Shown one piece after another: positions 16,951 to 26,270 of a stretch of DNA of 64,000 nucleotides. The notes beneath the pieces were generated by a model. That model did not search any database. It saw only the letters and a list, made by a program, of their open reading frames with translations, and was not told where the DNA came from. The stretch is from NCBI RefSeq assembly GCF_000739775.1, contig NZ_BBJH01000030.1:86060-150059 (forward strand), given 5' to 3'. The translations under genes and the position numbers were made by a program. The stretch is from Paraburkholderia heleia NBRC 101817. GTDB lineage: Bacteria; Pseudomonadota; Gammaproteobacteria; Burkholderiales; Burkholderiaceae. Position 1 is the stretch's first letter. Every line of letters begins with the position of its first letter.

Positions 16951-18441
16951 TTATCGCAGCCGCACGAGCGTGGACTTGAGTTCCGTGTACTTTTCGAGCG
17001 CGTGCAGCGACTTGTCGCGGCCGTTGCCGGATTCCTTGAAGCCGCCGAACGGGAAGTTCATGTCGCCGCCTTCGTCGTAGCAGTTCACCCACACCGTCCC
17101 CGCACGCAGCCTGCGCGAAATTTCGTGGGCGTGCGTGAGGTTCGCGGTCCAGACGGCCGCCGCGAGCCCGTAGTCACTGTCGTTGGCAATGCGCACCGCT
17201 TCGTCGATCGTACTGAACGTGATGACCGAAAGCACCGGCCCGAAGATTTCCTCGCGTGCGATCTTCGTGTCGTGATGCGTATCGAACACCGTGGGCTCCA
17301 CGTAGAAGCCGCCACTCTCCGCATTCACGCGTTCGCCGCCTGTCAGCAGCTTCGAGTCCCTGCGGCCGGCTTCGATATAGCTCAGCACCCGCTCCAGCTG
17401 AATCTTGTCGATGATCGCGCCCATCGACGCCTCCGGATCAAGAGGATTGCCAGGCTTATAGGCCTTCGCGGCCTCGACGAGCTTTGCGAGGAATACGTCC
17501 TTGATCTCGTGATGCACGAGCAGGCGCGAACCGGCCGTACACATTTCGCCCATGTTGTAGAAGATCGCGCTCGCCGCCGCACTCGCCGCACGGTCGAGAT
17601 CCGGGCAATCGTGCAGCACGATATTGGGCGACTTGCCGCCAAGCTCCAGCCACACGCGCTTGAGGTTCGACTGGCCCGCGTACTGCATGATCTGCTTGCC
17701 CACGTTCGTCGAGCCTGTGAACGCAATGCAGTCCACGTCGCGATGCAGGCCGAGCAGTTTGCCAGGTTCCCCGCCGCCGGGCAGCACGTTGAACACGCCG
17801 GCCGGAATGCCGGCCTCGTGCGCGAGCTGCGCCACGCGAATAGCCGTGAGCGGCGACTTCTCGGAAGGCTTGAGCACGACGCTGTTGCCCGCCGCGAGCG
17901 CAGGCCCGAACTTCCACGAGGCCATCAGGATCGGGAAGTTCCACGGCACGACGGCGGCGACCACGCCAATCGGCTCGCGCGTGACGAGGCCCACGAGATG
18001 ATGATCGGCGGGCACGACTTCGCCGCCCACCTTGTCGATGGCTTCCGCGAACCATTGCACGCAATATGCCGCGCCCGGCACGTCCACGCTCGTCGTGTCG
18101 CCAATGGGCTTGCCTGCGTCGAGTGTTTCGAGCAGCGCGAGTTCGTCGAGATGCTCGCGCATGAGCGCAGCCCAGCGCAGCAGAACGGCCTTGCGCGCAC
18201 GCGGATTCAGGCCGGCCCACACGCCTTCGTCGAATGCGCGGCGAGCGGCGCCGACCGCGGCGTCGACATCGGCTGCGCCACAATCGGCCACGCTCGCGAG
18301 CACGCGGCCGTCGATCGGGCTCACGCAATCGAACGTGCGGCCCGAATACGCGTCGCGATACGCGCCGTCGATGAATGCGCGGCCTTCGATCGAAAGCGTC
18401 GCGGCCTTGTCCTGCCAATAAGTAAAAGTTTTCTTTTCCAT
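16951..18441 (-). CDS. puuC: Aldehyde dehydrogenase, PuuC-like (gamma-glutamyl-aminobutyraldehyde dehydrogenase)
   Basis: A 496-residue NAD(P)+-dependent aldehyde dehydrogenase. Catalytic residues are in place: Asn168 (PWNFP), Glu267 (LELGGKSPN) and nucleophile Cys301 (GEMCTAGSR). In the Puu pathway PuuC oxidises gamma-glutamyl-gamma-aminobutyraldehyde to gamma-glutamyl-GABA. The assignment rests on overall similarity to PuuC-type enzymes and on its place directly downstream of a PuuR-like gene and next to puuD/puuA; other amino-aldehydes may also be substrates. The gap to the upstream puuR-like gene is 80 bases and holds a 7-bp-stem hairpin at 18475-18491. Confidence 0.85.
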   Translation of the reverse strand: MEKKTFTYWQDKAATLSIEGRAFIDGAYRDAYSGRTFDCVSPIDGRVLASVADCGAADVDAAVGAARRAFDEGVWAGLNPRARKAVLLRWAALMREHLDELALLETLDAGKPIGDTTSVDVPGAAYCVQWFAEAIDKVGGEVVPADHHLVGLVTREPIGVVAAVVPWNFPILMASWKFGPALAAGNSVVLKPSEKSPLTAIRVAQLAHEAGIPAGVFNVLPGGGEPGKLLGLHRDVDCIAFTGSTNVGKQIMQYAGQSNLKRVWLELGGKSPNIVLHDCPDLDRAASAAASAIFYNMGEMCTAGSRLLVHHEIKDVFLAKLVEAAKAYKPGNPLDPEASMGAIIDKIQLERVLSYIEAGRRDSKLLTGGERVNAESGGFYVEPTVFDTHHDTKIAREEIFGPVLSVITFSTIDEAVRIANDSDYGLAAAVWTANLTHAHEISRRLRAGTVWVNCYDEGGDMNFPFGGFKESGNGRDKSLHALEKYTELKSTLVRLR

Positions 18442-18521
18442 CAGGATGCCTCAATGATTTGCGATCCACCTTGCACGCCGCTACGCGGCGTCAGGTGAAA
18501 CGGGTTCGCGCGATCAGGGAG

Positions 18522-19091
18522 TCAGAAGGTGGGCGGCGAATTGGCCGACACCACTTCACAAACTTCGTTCGCGCTGGGATTGCGAAACCGGTGCGGGAAG
18601 CGGCTTTCGAAATAGTAGCTGTCTCCGGGGTCGAGCAGCCAGGTCGTGCCATCCACGGTCAGCTCGAGCTGTCCGGCGACCACCACGCCGCCTTCGTGCC
18701 CGGCGTGCACCAGCATTTCAGGGCCGGTATCGGCAAGCGGCTGATAGACCTCGCGCATGATCCCCATGTTGCGATCTTTCACGTTCGCGCCGGCCAGATA
18801 GAACTCGATCGACGCATTGCCGAGGTTCGGCATTTCGCCGCGCCGCGACACGACTTCTGTCCCTTCGGTCAGGTCGAAGGTGAAGAATTCAGCGAGGCTC
18901 ATCGGTATGCATTCGAGCAGCTTCTTGAGCGAACCCACAGAGGGACTGACGCGACTTTGCTCGATCAGCGAGATCGCGCCATTGGTCACGCCCGCTCGCT
19001 TGGCGAGTTCGCGCTGCGACAAACCATAGCGTTTGCGGACATGGCGCAGGCGCGTGGCGACTTCGGATGACACAGAGGCAGACTCGGGCAC
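18522..19091 (-). CDS. puuR: XRE-family regulator with cupin sensor domain (PuuR-like)
   Basis: About 189 residues: an N-terminal XRE helix-turn-helix (RKRYGLSQRELAKRAGVTNGAISLIEQSRVSPS) and a C-terminal double-stranded beta-helix cupin (HEGGVVVAGQLELTVDG... DSYYFESRFPHRFRN), the architecture of PuuR, repressor of putrescine-use genes. The start is GTG at 19091; no better codon exists before the helix-turn-helix. It heads a minus-strand operon with the puuC-like gene and faces puuD-puuA across a 930-bp gap. It probably represses both arms and is relieved by putrescine. Confidence 0.85.
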   Translation of the reverse strand: MPESASVSSEVATRLRHVRKRYGLSQRELAKRAGVTNGAISLIEQSRVSPSVGSLKKLLECIPMSLAEFFTFDLTEGTEVVSRRGEMPNLGNASIEFYLAGANVKDRNMGIMREVYQPLADTGPEMLVHAGHEGGVVVAGQLELTVDGTTWLLDPGDSYYFESRFPHRFRNPSANEVCEVVSANSPPTF

Positions 19092-20022
19092 GATGAAGGA
19101 CCGTTGACAGGATGACTGCGCGTAGAGGGCGCGGTGGATGTGTTGAATATTCTAATCAGTTTGCTTTATTTTGCGTCAGTACAAACCCCTGTAAGTGATT
19201 CGAAATATAAGTACAGGAGCCGATATTTTGCACAGCGAGCGATTTCACAGGGGTGTCGGGGAAAGTGCTGACATCAAAAACTTGAAAAAATAATTGACGC
19301 CCTTTTTGACTCGTATATGCTGAACTACAGGTCGAACACAGCATCGTTTCTGCCACGCTGCAGCGCAAAAACAGCGTTTTATGCGAGAAACATAGCGAGT
19401 TGGCCGAGTCTGGAAAGCAATACATCGATGTCGTTCAATGTTTAATGCCTTGCTCAAATTGACGATCTCGCATGCTTGAACCAGACGTCTTTTTCAACGC
19501 AACCAGTCGAGTGTTATCGTGAGAGTCCGTGGCCCTCTGGTGAGGTGGGATCGTAGTCATGCGAGGTGTCTTCGCAATGACTGCACCGCCATCGCCGACG
19601 GCAGTAGCGGCAGGCTTGCCTCTCGCCTGTTCCTGTCCGTCTTCACGATCCTTTCCCGCCGCTCCGTTCGGCGTCACAACTCGGTCTCCGCACGCGCCTT
19701 CATTGCCGTCCATACGGACGAAGTCGCGTCGCTTCTGCCGTAGCGCCTCTCCTTTCTGCGCCGTTCGCTTTCTTCGCCATTGCTGGTTCGCGAAGCGTCT
19801 CATCACGCCTTCGCGGTGTGGCTGCGCACGCCTGAACACCGTCGCGCCCCACAACGGCAAGAAACGAACCGCCTACATGATCTCCACGCGCAGCGCCATC
19901 CGTTAGCGCCGCTCGCGCGGAGCACACAGGGTTTGTAGTTTTGCGTCCCGCAAGGCTGCAAGGTCATGTCACGCCCGTAGCTTTGACACATCACGCACGG
20001 GCAAGCAAGCGAATCATTAGTC
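19092..20022. other. Gene-poor 930-bp region, partly AT-rich
   Basis: About 19140-19460 is markedly AT-richer than the surroundings. It holds a GAATATTC palindrome (19145-19152), a weak minus-strand promoter-like TAGAAT near 19150 for puuR, and inverted repeats ACCCCTGT/ACAGGGGT (19185-19192 with 19247-19254) and CCTGTA/TACAGG (19188-19193 with 19212-19217). 19500-19930 is GC-rich with long frames on both strands, the best being a basic 141-codon minus frame at 19435-19860. I recognise no family in any of them. A TTGACA at 19983-19988 may belong to the puuD promoter. It may be a degenerate insert or a multicopy intergenic element. Confidence 0.5.
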
Positions 20023-20832
20023 ATGCGAATCAGACCAGTAGTTGGCGTTACCGCCGACCGCACGATGATGGGACCGCACGCGTCACATGTTGCCGGCGAG
20101 AAGTACATCGCCGCGACTGTGGATGGAGCAGGCGCGCTCGCATTCGTGCTGCCCGCCCTCGGCGAGCGGCAGGCTGCGGCCGACATTCTCGAAGCCGTGG
20201 ACGGACTGCTATTCACGGGCAGCTATTCGAACGTCGAACCGCACCGTTACGCGGGCCCGGCGAGCGCGGCCGGCACGCTGCACGACCCCGCCCGCGACGC
20301 CACCACGCTGCCGCTCATGCGCGTCGCGATCGAGGCAGGCGTGCCGGTGCTCGCCATCTGCCGCGGCTTCCAGGAGATGAACGTGGCGTTCGGCGGCACG
20401 CTGCATCAGCAGGTGCACAACGTTGCACGCTATGACGACCATCGCGAGAACAAGGACGATCCGCTCGACACGCAATACGGTCCGGCGCACGCATTGAAGC
20501 TCGTGGAAGGCGGCATGCTGCAGCAGCTTGCAGGCGGCGCGCGCGAAGCACGCGTGAATTCGCTGCACGGCCAGGGCATCGAACGGCTGGGAGCGGGCCT
20601 CGTGGCCGAGGCATTCGCACCCGACGGCCTCATCGAAGCCGTGAGCGTCGCGAACGCAGCGGGCTTCGCGCTCGGCGTGCAGTGGCACCCCGAATGGAAG
20701 TACGCGGACGACGCGCTGTCGACCGCGATCTTCCGCACGTTCGGCGAAGCCTGCCGCAACCGCATGCTGGCCCGAATACCAGGCGGGGCCGGACACGACG
20801 TGGCGCATGCGCCGCGCGCCGCCCACGCCTGA
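20023..20832 (+). CDS. puuD: Gamma-glutamyl-gamma-aminobutyrate hydrolase (class I amidotransferase-like)
   Basis: A 269-residue peptidase-C26-type enzyme. The nucleophile elbow is AICRGFQ with Cys113, and the catalytic His222/Glu224 lie in VQWHPEW. PuuD releases glutamate and GABA from gamma-glutamyl-GABA, the last Puu-specific step. The ATG at 20023 opens directly into the conserved strand (RPVVGVTAD); no good ribosome site is visible, which is unusual for the first gene of an operon. puuA follows after 31 bases. Confidence 0.9.
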   Translation: MRIRPVVGVTADRTMMGPHASHVAGEKYIAATVDGAGALAFVLPALGERQAAADILEAVDGLLFTGSYSNVEPHRYAGPASAAGTLHDPARDATTLPLMRVAIEAGVPVLAICRGFQEMNVAFGGTLHQQVHNVARYDDHRENKDDPLDTQYGPAHALKLVEGGMLQQLAGGAREARVNSLHGQGIERLGAGLVAEAFAPDGLIEAVSVANAAGFALGVQWHPEWKYADDALSTAIFRTFGEACRNRMLARIPGGAGHDVAHAPRAAHA

Positions 20833-20863
20833 AGCCGGCCCATACAGAACAGAGAGAACGATC

Positions 20864-22198
20864 ATGCATGAAATCGACGAATTCCTGAAAAAGCATCACA
20901 TCACCGAAATCGAAGCGATCATCCCCGACATGGCGGGCATTGCGCGCGGCAAGATCATCCCGCGCAGCAAGTTCGAATCGGGTGAATCGATGCGCTTGCC
21001 GCAAGCCGTGATGATCCAGACCGTGACGGGCGATTACCCCGAAGACGGCAGCCTCACCGGCGTCACCGATCCCGACATGGTGTGCGTGCCCGACCCCTCG
21101 ACGATCCGCATCATTCCGTGGGCCGTCGATCCCACCGCCCAGGTGATCCACGACTGCGTGCATTTCGACGGCTCGCCCGTCGAAATCTCGCCGCGCCGCG
21201 TGCTGCGCCGCGTGCTCGAACTCTACGAGGCGAAGGGCTGGAAGCCCGTCATTGCGCCAGAGCTGGAGTTCTATCTCGTCGACATGAACAAGGACCCGGA
21301 CATTCCGCTCACGCCGCCCATCGGCCGCACAGGCCGTCCGGAAACGGGCCGCCAGGCGTATTCGATCGAAGCGGTGAACGAGTTCGATCCGCTGTTCGAA
21401 GACATCTACGAGTACTGCGATATTCAGGACCTCGAAGTCGATACGCTCATTCACGAGGTGGGCGCGGCGCAGATGGAAATCAACTTCCTGCACGGCGATC
21501 CGCTCAATCTCGCCGACCGTGTGTTCCTCTTCAAGCGCACGGTGCGTGAAGCGGCGCTGCGCCACCACATGTACGCCACCTTCATGGCGAAACCCATGGA
21601 GAACGAACCGGGTTCGGCCATGCACGTTCACCAGAGCCTCGTCTCGGCGGAAAGCGGTCAGAACCTCTTCACGGGCTCGGACGGCAAACCAACGGACATG
21701 TTCTACGCATATATCGCCGGACAGCAGAAGTACACGCCCGCGCTGATGCCGATCTTCGCGCCGTACATCAACTCGTATCGCCGGCTTTCGCGCTTCATGG
21801 CCGCGCCGATCAACGTGGCGTGGGGCTACGACAACCGGACCGTGGGCTTTCGCGTGCCGTACTCGTCGCCAGCCGCGCGCCGTGTGGAAAACCGCATTCC
21901 GGGCGTGGACACCAATCCGTACCTCGCGATCGCCGCAACGCTTGCGGCCGGCTATCTGGGCATGACACAGCACCTCAAGCCCACGGAACCGCTCGTGAGC
22001 GACGGCTATTCGCTGCCTTACCAGTTGCCGCGCAACCTGGAAGAAGGCCTCACGTTGATGAGCGCGAGCGAACCGCTCATGGGCATTCTCGGCGAGAAGT
22101 TCGTGCGCGCCTACCTCGCGCTCAAGGAAACCGAATACGAAGCGTATTTCCGCGTGATCAGCTCGTGGGAACGCAAGCACCTGCTGCTGCACGTGTAA
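20864..22198 (+). CDS. puuA: Gamma-glutamylputrescine synthetase (glutamine synthetase family)
   Basis: About 444 residues with the glutamine-synthetase beta-Grasp N-terminus (EIEAIIPDMAGIARGKIIPRSKF) and catalytic barrel (ELEFYLVDMNKD; EVGAAQMEINF; GSAMHVHQSL; ENRIPGVDTNPYLA). PuuA ligates glutamate to putrescine using ATP. The family also ligates other amines, so ethanolamine or spermidine activity is possible; the linked putrescine genes make putrescine the best guess. The ATG at 20864 follows AGAGAG; upstream in-frame codons lie within the previous gene. Confidence 0.9.
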   Translation: MHEIDEFLKKHHITEIEAIIPDMAGIARGKIIPRSKFESGESMRLPQAVMIQTVTGDYPEDGSLTGVTDPDMVCVPDPSTIRIIPWAVDPTAQVIHDCVHFDGSPVEISPRRVLRRVLELYEAKGWKPVIAPELEFYLVDMNKDPDIPLTPPIGRTGRPETGRQAYSIEAVNEFDPLFEDIYEYCDIQDLEVDTLIHEVGAAQMEINFLHGDPLNLADRVFLFKRTVREAALRHHMYATFMAKPMENEPGSAMHVHQSLVSAESGQNLFTGSDGKPTDMFYAYIAGQQKYTPALMPIFAPYINSYRRLSRFMAAPINVAWGYDNRTVGFRVPYSSPAARRVENRIPGVDTNPYLAIAATLAAGYLGMTQHLKPTEPLVSDGYSLPYQLPRNLEEGLTLMSASEPLMGILGEKFVRAYLALKETEYEAYFRVISSWERKHLLLHV

Positions 22199-22216
22199 AC
22201 GAAAGGAGACACAGCA

Positions 22217-23659
22217 ATGAGCTATCGAATCGACGCCCCCGCCAGCGCGCTGCAGGAAGTGCCGACGACGCTACGCGCGCAATCCAGCCGAACGACGCGC
22301 TCGACGAGCGAGTATCGCGCGCTGGACGCCGCGCATCACATTCACCCGTTTTCGGACATGGGCTCGCTCAACAAGGCGGGTAGCCGCGTGATCGTGAAGG
22401 CGAAAGGCGTGTACCTGTGGGACTCGGAAGGCAACCAGATCATCGACGGCATGGCCGGGCTTTGGTGTGTGAACGTGGGTTACGGCCGCAGGGAACTGGC
22501 CGACGCCGCCTACGAGCAAATGCTGGAACTGCCGTTCTACAACACGTTCTTCAAGACCACGCACCCGCCGGTCATCGAATTGTCGGCGCTGCTCGCCCAG
22601 CTTTCCCCCGAGCCGTTCAACCACTTCTTCTATTGCAACAGCGGCTCCGAGGGCAACGACACGGTGCTGCGCATCGTGCATCAATACTGGCTCACGCAAG
22701 GCAAGCCCTCGAAGAAGATCGTCATCTCGCGCCGGAACGCGTATCACGGGTCGACGATCGCGGGCGGCACGCTGGGCGGCATGGGCTACATGCACGAGCA
22801 GATGCCCTCGAAGGTCGAGAACATCGTGCACATCGACCAGCCGTACTTCTACGGCGAAGCGCAAGGCAACCTGTCGCCCGAGGAATTCGGCCTTGCGCGG
22901 GCGCAGCAGCTCGAAGCGAAGATTCTCGAAGTGGACGCGGAGAACGTGGCCGCCTTTATCGGCGAGCCGTTCCAGGGCGCTGGCGGCGTGATCTTCCCGC
23001 CTTCGACCTACTGGCCGGAAATTCAGCGCATTTGCCGCAAGTACGACATCCTGCTTTGCGCCGACGAAGTGATAGGCGGCTTTGGCCGCACCGGCGAATG
23101 GTTCGCGCATCAGCACTTCGGCTTCGAGCCCGACCTCATCACGATGGCCAAGGGCCTCACGAGCGGCTATGTGCCGATGGGCGCAGTGGGCATTCACGAC
23201 CGCATTGCGAAGGCGCTCATCGAGAACGGCGAGTTCAATCACGGCCTGACTTACTCGGGGCATCCGGTCGCCGCCGCCGTGGCCGTGGCGAATCTCAAGC
23301 TGCTGCGCGACGAAGGCATCGTCACGCGCGTGAAGAACGACACCGGCCCGTACTTCCAGCAACGCCTGCGTGAGACCTTCGCCAATCATCCGATCATCGG
23401 CGAGATCTCGGGCGCGGGTCTCGTGGCAGGCCTGCAGCTCGCGGAAAATCCGAGGGCGCGCAAACGCTTCGCCAATGGCGGCGACGTGGGCACGCTCTGC
23501 CGCGACTTCTGCTTCAACGGCAACCTCATCATGCGCGCCACGGGCGACCGCATGCTGCTCTCGCCGCCGCTCGTGGTCACGCGCGGCGAGATCAATGAAA
23601 TCGTGTCGAAGGCGAAGCAGGCCATCGACGCAACTGCGCAACAACTGGGTCTTTCTTAA
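22217..23659 (+). CDS. spuC: Class III aminotransferase, putrescine/polyamine type (SpuC-like)
   Basis: A 480-residue PLP enzyme of the omega-amino acid:pyruvate class. GSEGNDTVLRIVHQYW (cofactor phosphate region), DEVIGGFGRTGEWFAH and the Schiff-base Lys in ITMAKGLTSGYVPMG are clear. SpuC-type enzymes convert putrescine to 4-aminobutanal with pyruvate as acceptor. The operon therefore carries two routes, glutamylation (PuuA) and direct transamination. AAGGAGA stands 8 bases before the ATG, and it lies between puuA and the potF-type binding-protein gene. Confidence 0.88.
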   Translation: MSYRIDAPASALQEVPTTLRAQSSRTTRSTSEYRALDAAHHIHPFSDMGSLNKAGSRVIVKAKGVYLWDSEGNQIIDGMAGLWCVNVGYGRRELADAAYEQMLELPFYNTFFKTTHPPVIELSALLAQLSPEPFNHFFYCNSGSEGNDTVLRIVHQYWLTQGKPSKKIVISRRNAYHGSTIAGGTLGGMGYMHEQMPSKVENIVHIDQPYFYGEAQGNLSPEEFGLARAQQLEAKILEVDAENVAAFIGEPFQGAGGVIFPPSTYWPEIQRICRKYDILLCADEVIGGFGRTGEWFAHQHFGFEPDLITMAKGLTSGYVPMGAVGIHDRIAKALIENGEFNHGLTYSGHPVAAAVAVANLKLLRDEGIVTRVKNDTGPYFQQRLRETFANHPIIGEISGAGLVAGLQLAENPRARKRFANGGDVGTLCRDFCFNGNLIMRATGDRMLLSPPLVVTRGEINEIVSKAKQAIDATAQQLGLS

Positions 23660-23734
23660 CGCGACTTGTCCACGGCGGGCGGCGCAACGGGGTGCTGGGC
23701 CTCCCGCCGATCTTCATCTTCAGGGGAAAGCAAC

Positions 23735-24856
23735 ATGAGTGTGAGTCATCTTCGTCATGCGGTCGCGATCGCGGCCCTCGCAGCGTGTGCAGGCCTCACG
23801 GCCATTCCGAGCCAGCCTGCGCACGCGGCCGACGGCGATTTGAACGTCTATAACTGGTCCGACTACATTGCGAAAGACACGATCCCGAACTTCGAAAAGG
23901 AAGCCGGCATCAAGGTCAAGTACGACAACTACGATAGCGACGACACGCTGCAGGCCAAGCTGCTGGCCGGCAGCTCGGGCTACGACATCGTCGTGCCCAC
24001 GTCGAACTACATGGCCAAGCAGATTCAGGCCGGCGTCTATCAGAAGCTCGACAAGTCGAAGATTCCCAACCTCGCGAACCTCGATCCCGTGCTCATGCAC
24101 ATGATCGCCGACGCCGATCCGGGCAATCAGTACGGCGTGCCCTGGGCGTTCGGCACCGACGGCATCGGCTACAACAAGCAGGCGGTCGAAAAGGCGCTCG
24201 GACCGAACGCGCCCGTGGATAGCTGGGCGCTCGTGTTCGATCCGCAAAATCTCTCGAAGCTCAAGGGCTGCGGCGTGTCGTTCCTCGACCAGGCCGTGGA
24301 CGTGTTCGCCGCAACGCTGCAATACATGCACAAGGACCCCAACAGCACGAACCCCGGGGACTATCAGGCCGCATTCGAAGTGCTGAAGAAGGTCCGCCCG
24401 TACATCACCCAGTTCAACTCGTCGGGCTATATCAACGACCTCGTCAACAACGATATCTGCGTCGCCGTGGCATGGTCGGGCGACGTCGGCATCGCGCACC
24501 GTCGTGCCGAGGAAGCCAAGCGTTCATACGACATCAAGTTCTCGAACGTGAAGGAAGGCGGCCTGCTGTGGTTCGACGTGATGGTCGTGCCCAAGGATGC
24601 ACCGCACCCCGAAAACGCAATGAAGTGGATCAACTACATCTCCGATCCGAAGGTCAACGCGCAAATCACCAACGAAGTGTTCTATCCGACGGCGAACAAG
24701 GCCGCACGCCAGTTCGTCACGCCGTCAGTTGCGCAGGACGCGACGGTGTACCCGCCGGAAGACGTGCTCAAGAAGATGACGCTGATGAAGCCGATGCCGG
24801 CTGACATCCTGCGCCTCGAGAACCGTCTGTGGGCCCAGTTGAAGACCGGCCACTGA
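23735..24856 (+). CDS. potF: Polyamine ABC transporter periplasmic binding protein (PotF/PotD type)
   Basis: About 373 residues. A Sec signal peptide ends near AHA-ADG (about residue 32), and the mature protein starts with the polyamine-binder pattern DLNVYNWSDYIAKDTIPNFEKEAGI. VPWAFGTDGIGYNK and AVAWSGD match PotF/SpuD-like proteins. It captures putrescine or spermidine in the periplasm for PotGHI. The ATG at 23735 follows AGGGGAAA; the longer frame has no signal sequence. A hairpin separates it from potG. Confidence 0.92.
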   Translation: MSVSHLRHAVAIAALAACAGLTAIPSQPAHAADGDLNVYNWSDYIAKDTIPNFEKEAGIKVKYDNYDSDDTLQAKLLAGSSGYDIVVPTSNYMAKQIQAGVYQKLDKSKIPNLANLDPVLMHMIADADPGNQYGVPWAFGTDGIGYNKQAVEKALGPNAPVDSWALVFDPQNLSKLKGCGVSFLDQAVDVFAATLQYMHKDPNSTNPGDYQAAFEVLKKVRPYITQFNSSGYINDLVNNDICVAVAWSGDVGIAHRRAEEAKRSYDIKFSNVKEGGLLWFDVMVVPKDAPHPENAMKWINYISDPKVNAQITNEVFYPTANKAARQFVTPSVAQDATVYPPEDVLKKMTLMKPMPADILRLENRLWAQLKTGH

Positions 24857-24895
24857 CACGCTGATTCCCCCTGAAGGAAACAAGAAGGAGACGAC

Positions 24896-24926
24896 GCGGA
24901 AGAGGGATCGCTCGACCCCTCTCCGC
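24896..24926 (+). other. Hairpin between potF and potG
   Basis: GCGG-A-AGAGGG pairs with CCCTCT-CCGC (10 bp, one bulged A) in the 249-bp gap after potF. A run of six Ts lies about 45 bases further on, too far for a classic terminator. The gap has no other gene; the hairpin may set the excess of binding protein over transporter. Confidence 0.45.
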
Positions 24927-25105
24927 CTGAAGTGCGCAATTCCGTAGTCAGGCCGCGCAGCGCCGCCCCCCTTTTTTGACGACGCGCGCGAGCCTTTCCC
25001 GAGCTCCGTTCGCAGTACGAATCGCGAGTCGCGCCAGCGCCCCGTGCGGGCCGGCTCGCGCCTGAAAAACGTGTGCTGCGATCAGAAAGGAACCAAGGTC
25101 AGATC

Positions 25106-26257
25106 ATGAATTCGACGTCCAAAGTCAACGCCCCAGAAGCTGCGCGCGCCACCGCGACCCCGCCAAGGAACGATGCGTTCGTGCGTATCGAAAACGTCGT
25201 CAAGAAGTTCGGCGACAGCACCGCCGTGGACAACGTGAGCCTGAACATCGCCAAGAACGAGCTTTTTGCGCTGCTCGGCAGTTCGGGCTGCGGCAAGTCC
25301 ACCCTGCTGCGCATGCTCGCGGGCCTCGAAACGGCCACGTCGGGCCGCATCTTCGTCGACGGCGAAGACCTCGCGTCGCTGCCGCCGTACCGCCGCCCCG
25401 TCAACATGATGTTCCAGTCGTATGCGCTCTTCCCGCACATGAGCGTGGAGTCGAACGTGGCGTTCGGCCTCAAGCAGGAAGGCGTGCCGAAGAACGAAAT
25501 CCGCGAGCGTGTGGCCGACGCGCTCAACCTCGTGCAGATGGGCCGCTATGCAAAGCGCAAACCCCATCAGCTTTCCGGCGGCCAGCAGCAACGCGTGGCG
25601 CTTGCGCGCTCGCTCGTGAAGCGCCCCAAGCTCCTGCTGCTCGACGAGCCGATGTCGGCGCTCGACAAGAAGATCCGCCAGAAGACCCAGCTCGAACTCG
25701 TGAACATCATCGAGAAAGTCGATGTCACCTGTGTGATGGTCACGCACGATCAGGAAGAGGCGATGACCATGGCCAACCGCCTCGCCGTGATGAGCGAGGG
25801 CCACATCGTGCAGATCGGCTCGCCCGGCGAAGTCTACGAATTCCCCAATAGCCGCTTCTCGGCCGAGTTCATCGGCTCGACCAACCTGTTCGAAGGCAAG
25901 GTCGTCGAGGACGAGCCCGATCACATCTTCGTGGAAAGCGAAGACCTCGAAACGCGCATGTACGTGAGCCATGGCGTGACCGGGCCTCTCGGCATGCCCG
26001 TGGGCATTTCGGTGCGGCCGGAGCGCGTGCGCGTGACGCGCGAGAAGCCGGGCACCCCGCACAACTGGGCGCGCGGCGTGGTCACGGACGTCGCCTACAT
26101 GGGCAGCTATTCGCTTTATCACGTGCGTCTGCCGGGCGGCAAGGTGGTCGTCTCGAACCTCTCCAGCTCGCACCTGATGAGCGAGGGCGCGCCCGCCTGG
26201 AACGACGATGTCTACGTGTCCTGGTCGCCGGCCAGCGGCGTCGTGCTCACGCAGTAA
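25106..26257 (+). CDS. potG: Polyamine ABC transporter ATP-binding protein
   Basis: About 383 residues. Walker A GSSGCGKST, Q-loop MMFQSYALFPHM, signature LSGGQQQR, Walker B LLLLDEP and switch TCVMVTHDQEEA are intact, followed by a TOBE domain. The N-terminal tail of about 25 residues before the ABC domain is typical of PotG. It powers PotH/PotI and is followed 13 bases later by potH. Confidence 0.93.
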   Translation: MNSTSKVNAPEAARATATPPRNDAFVRIENVVKKFGDSTAVDNVSLNIAKNELFALLGSSGCGKSTLLRMLAGLETATSGRIFVDGEDLASLPPYRRPVNMMFQSYALFPHMSVESNVAFGLKQEGVPKNEIRERVADALNLVQMGRYAKRKPHQLSGGQQQRVALARSLVKRPKLLLLDEPMSALDKKIRQKTQLELVNIIEKVDVTCVMVTHDQEEAMTMANRLAVMSEGHIVQIGSPGEVYEFPNSRFSAEFIGSTNLFEGKVVEDEPDHIFVESEDLETRMYVSHGVTGPLGMPVGISVRPERVRVTREKPGTPHNWARGVVTDVAYMGSYSLYHVRLPGGKVVVSNLSSSHLMSEGAPAWNDDVYVSWSPASGVVLTQ

Positions 26258-26270
26258 GGAGGCCCCAATC

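Noticed and set aside
19435..19860. A 141-codon minus-strand frame as a real gene
   Set aside because: Basic composition, no recognised family, no clear ribosome site, and equally long frames overlap on the other strand. Kept only as part of the gene-poor region entry.
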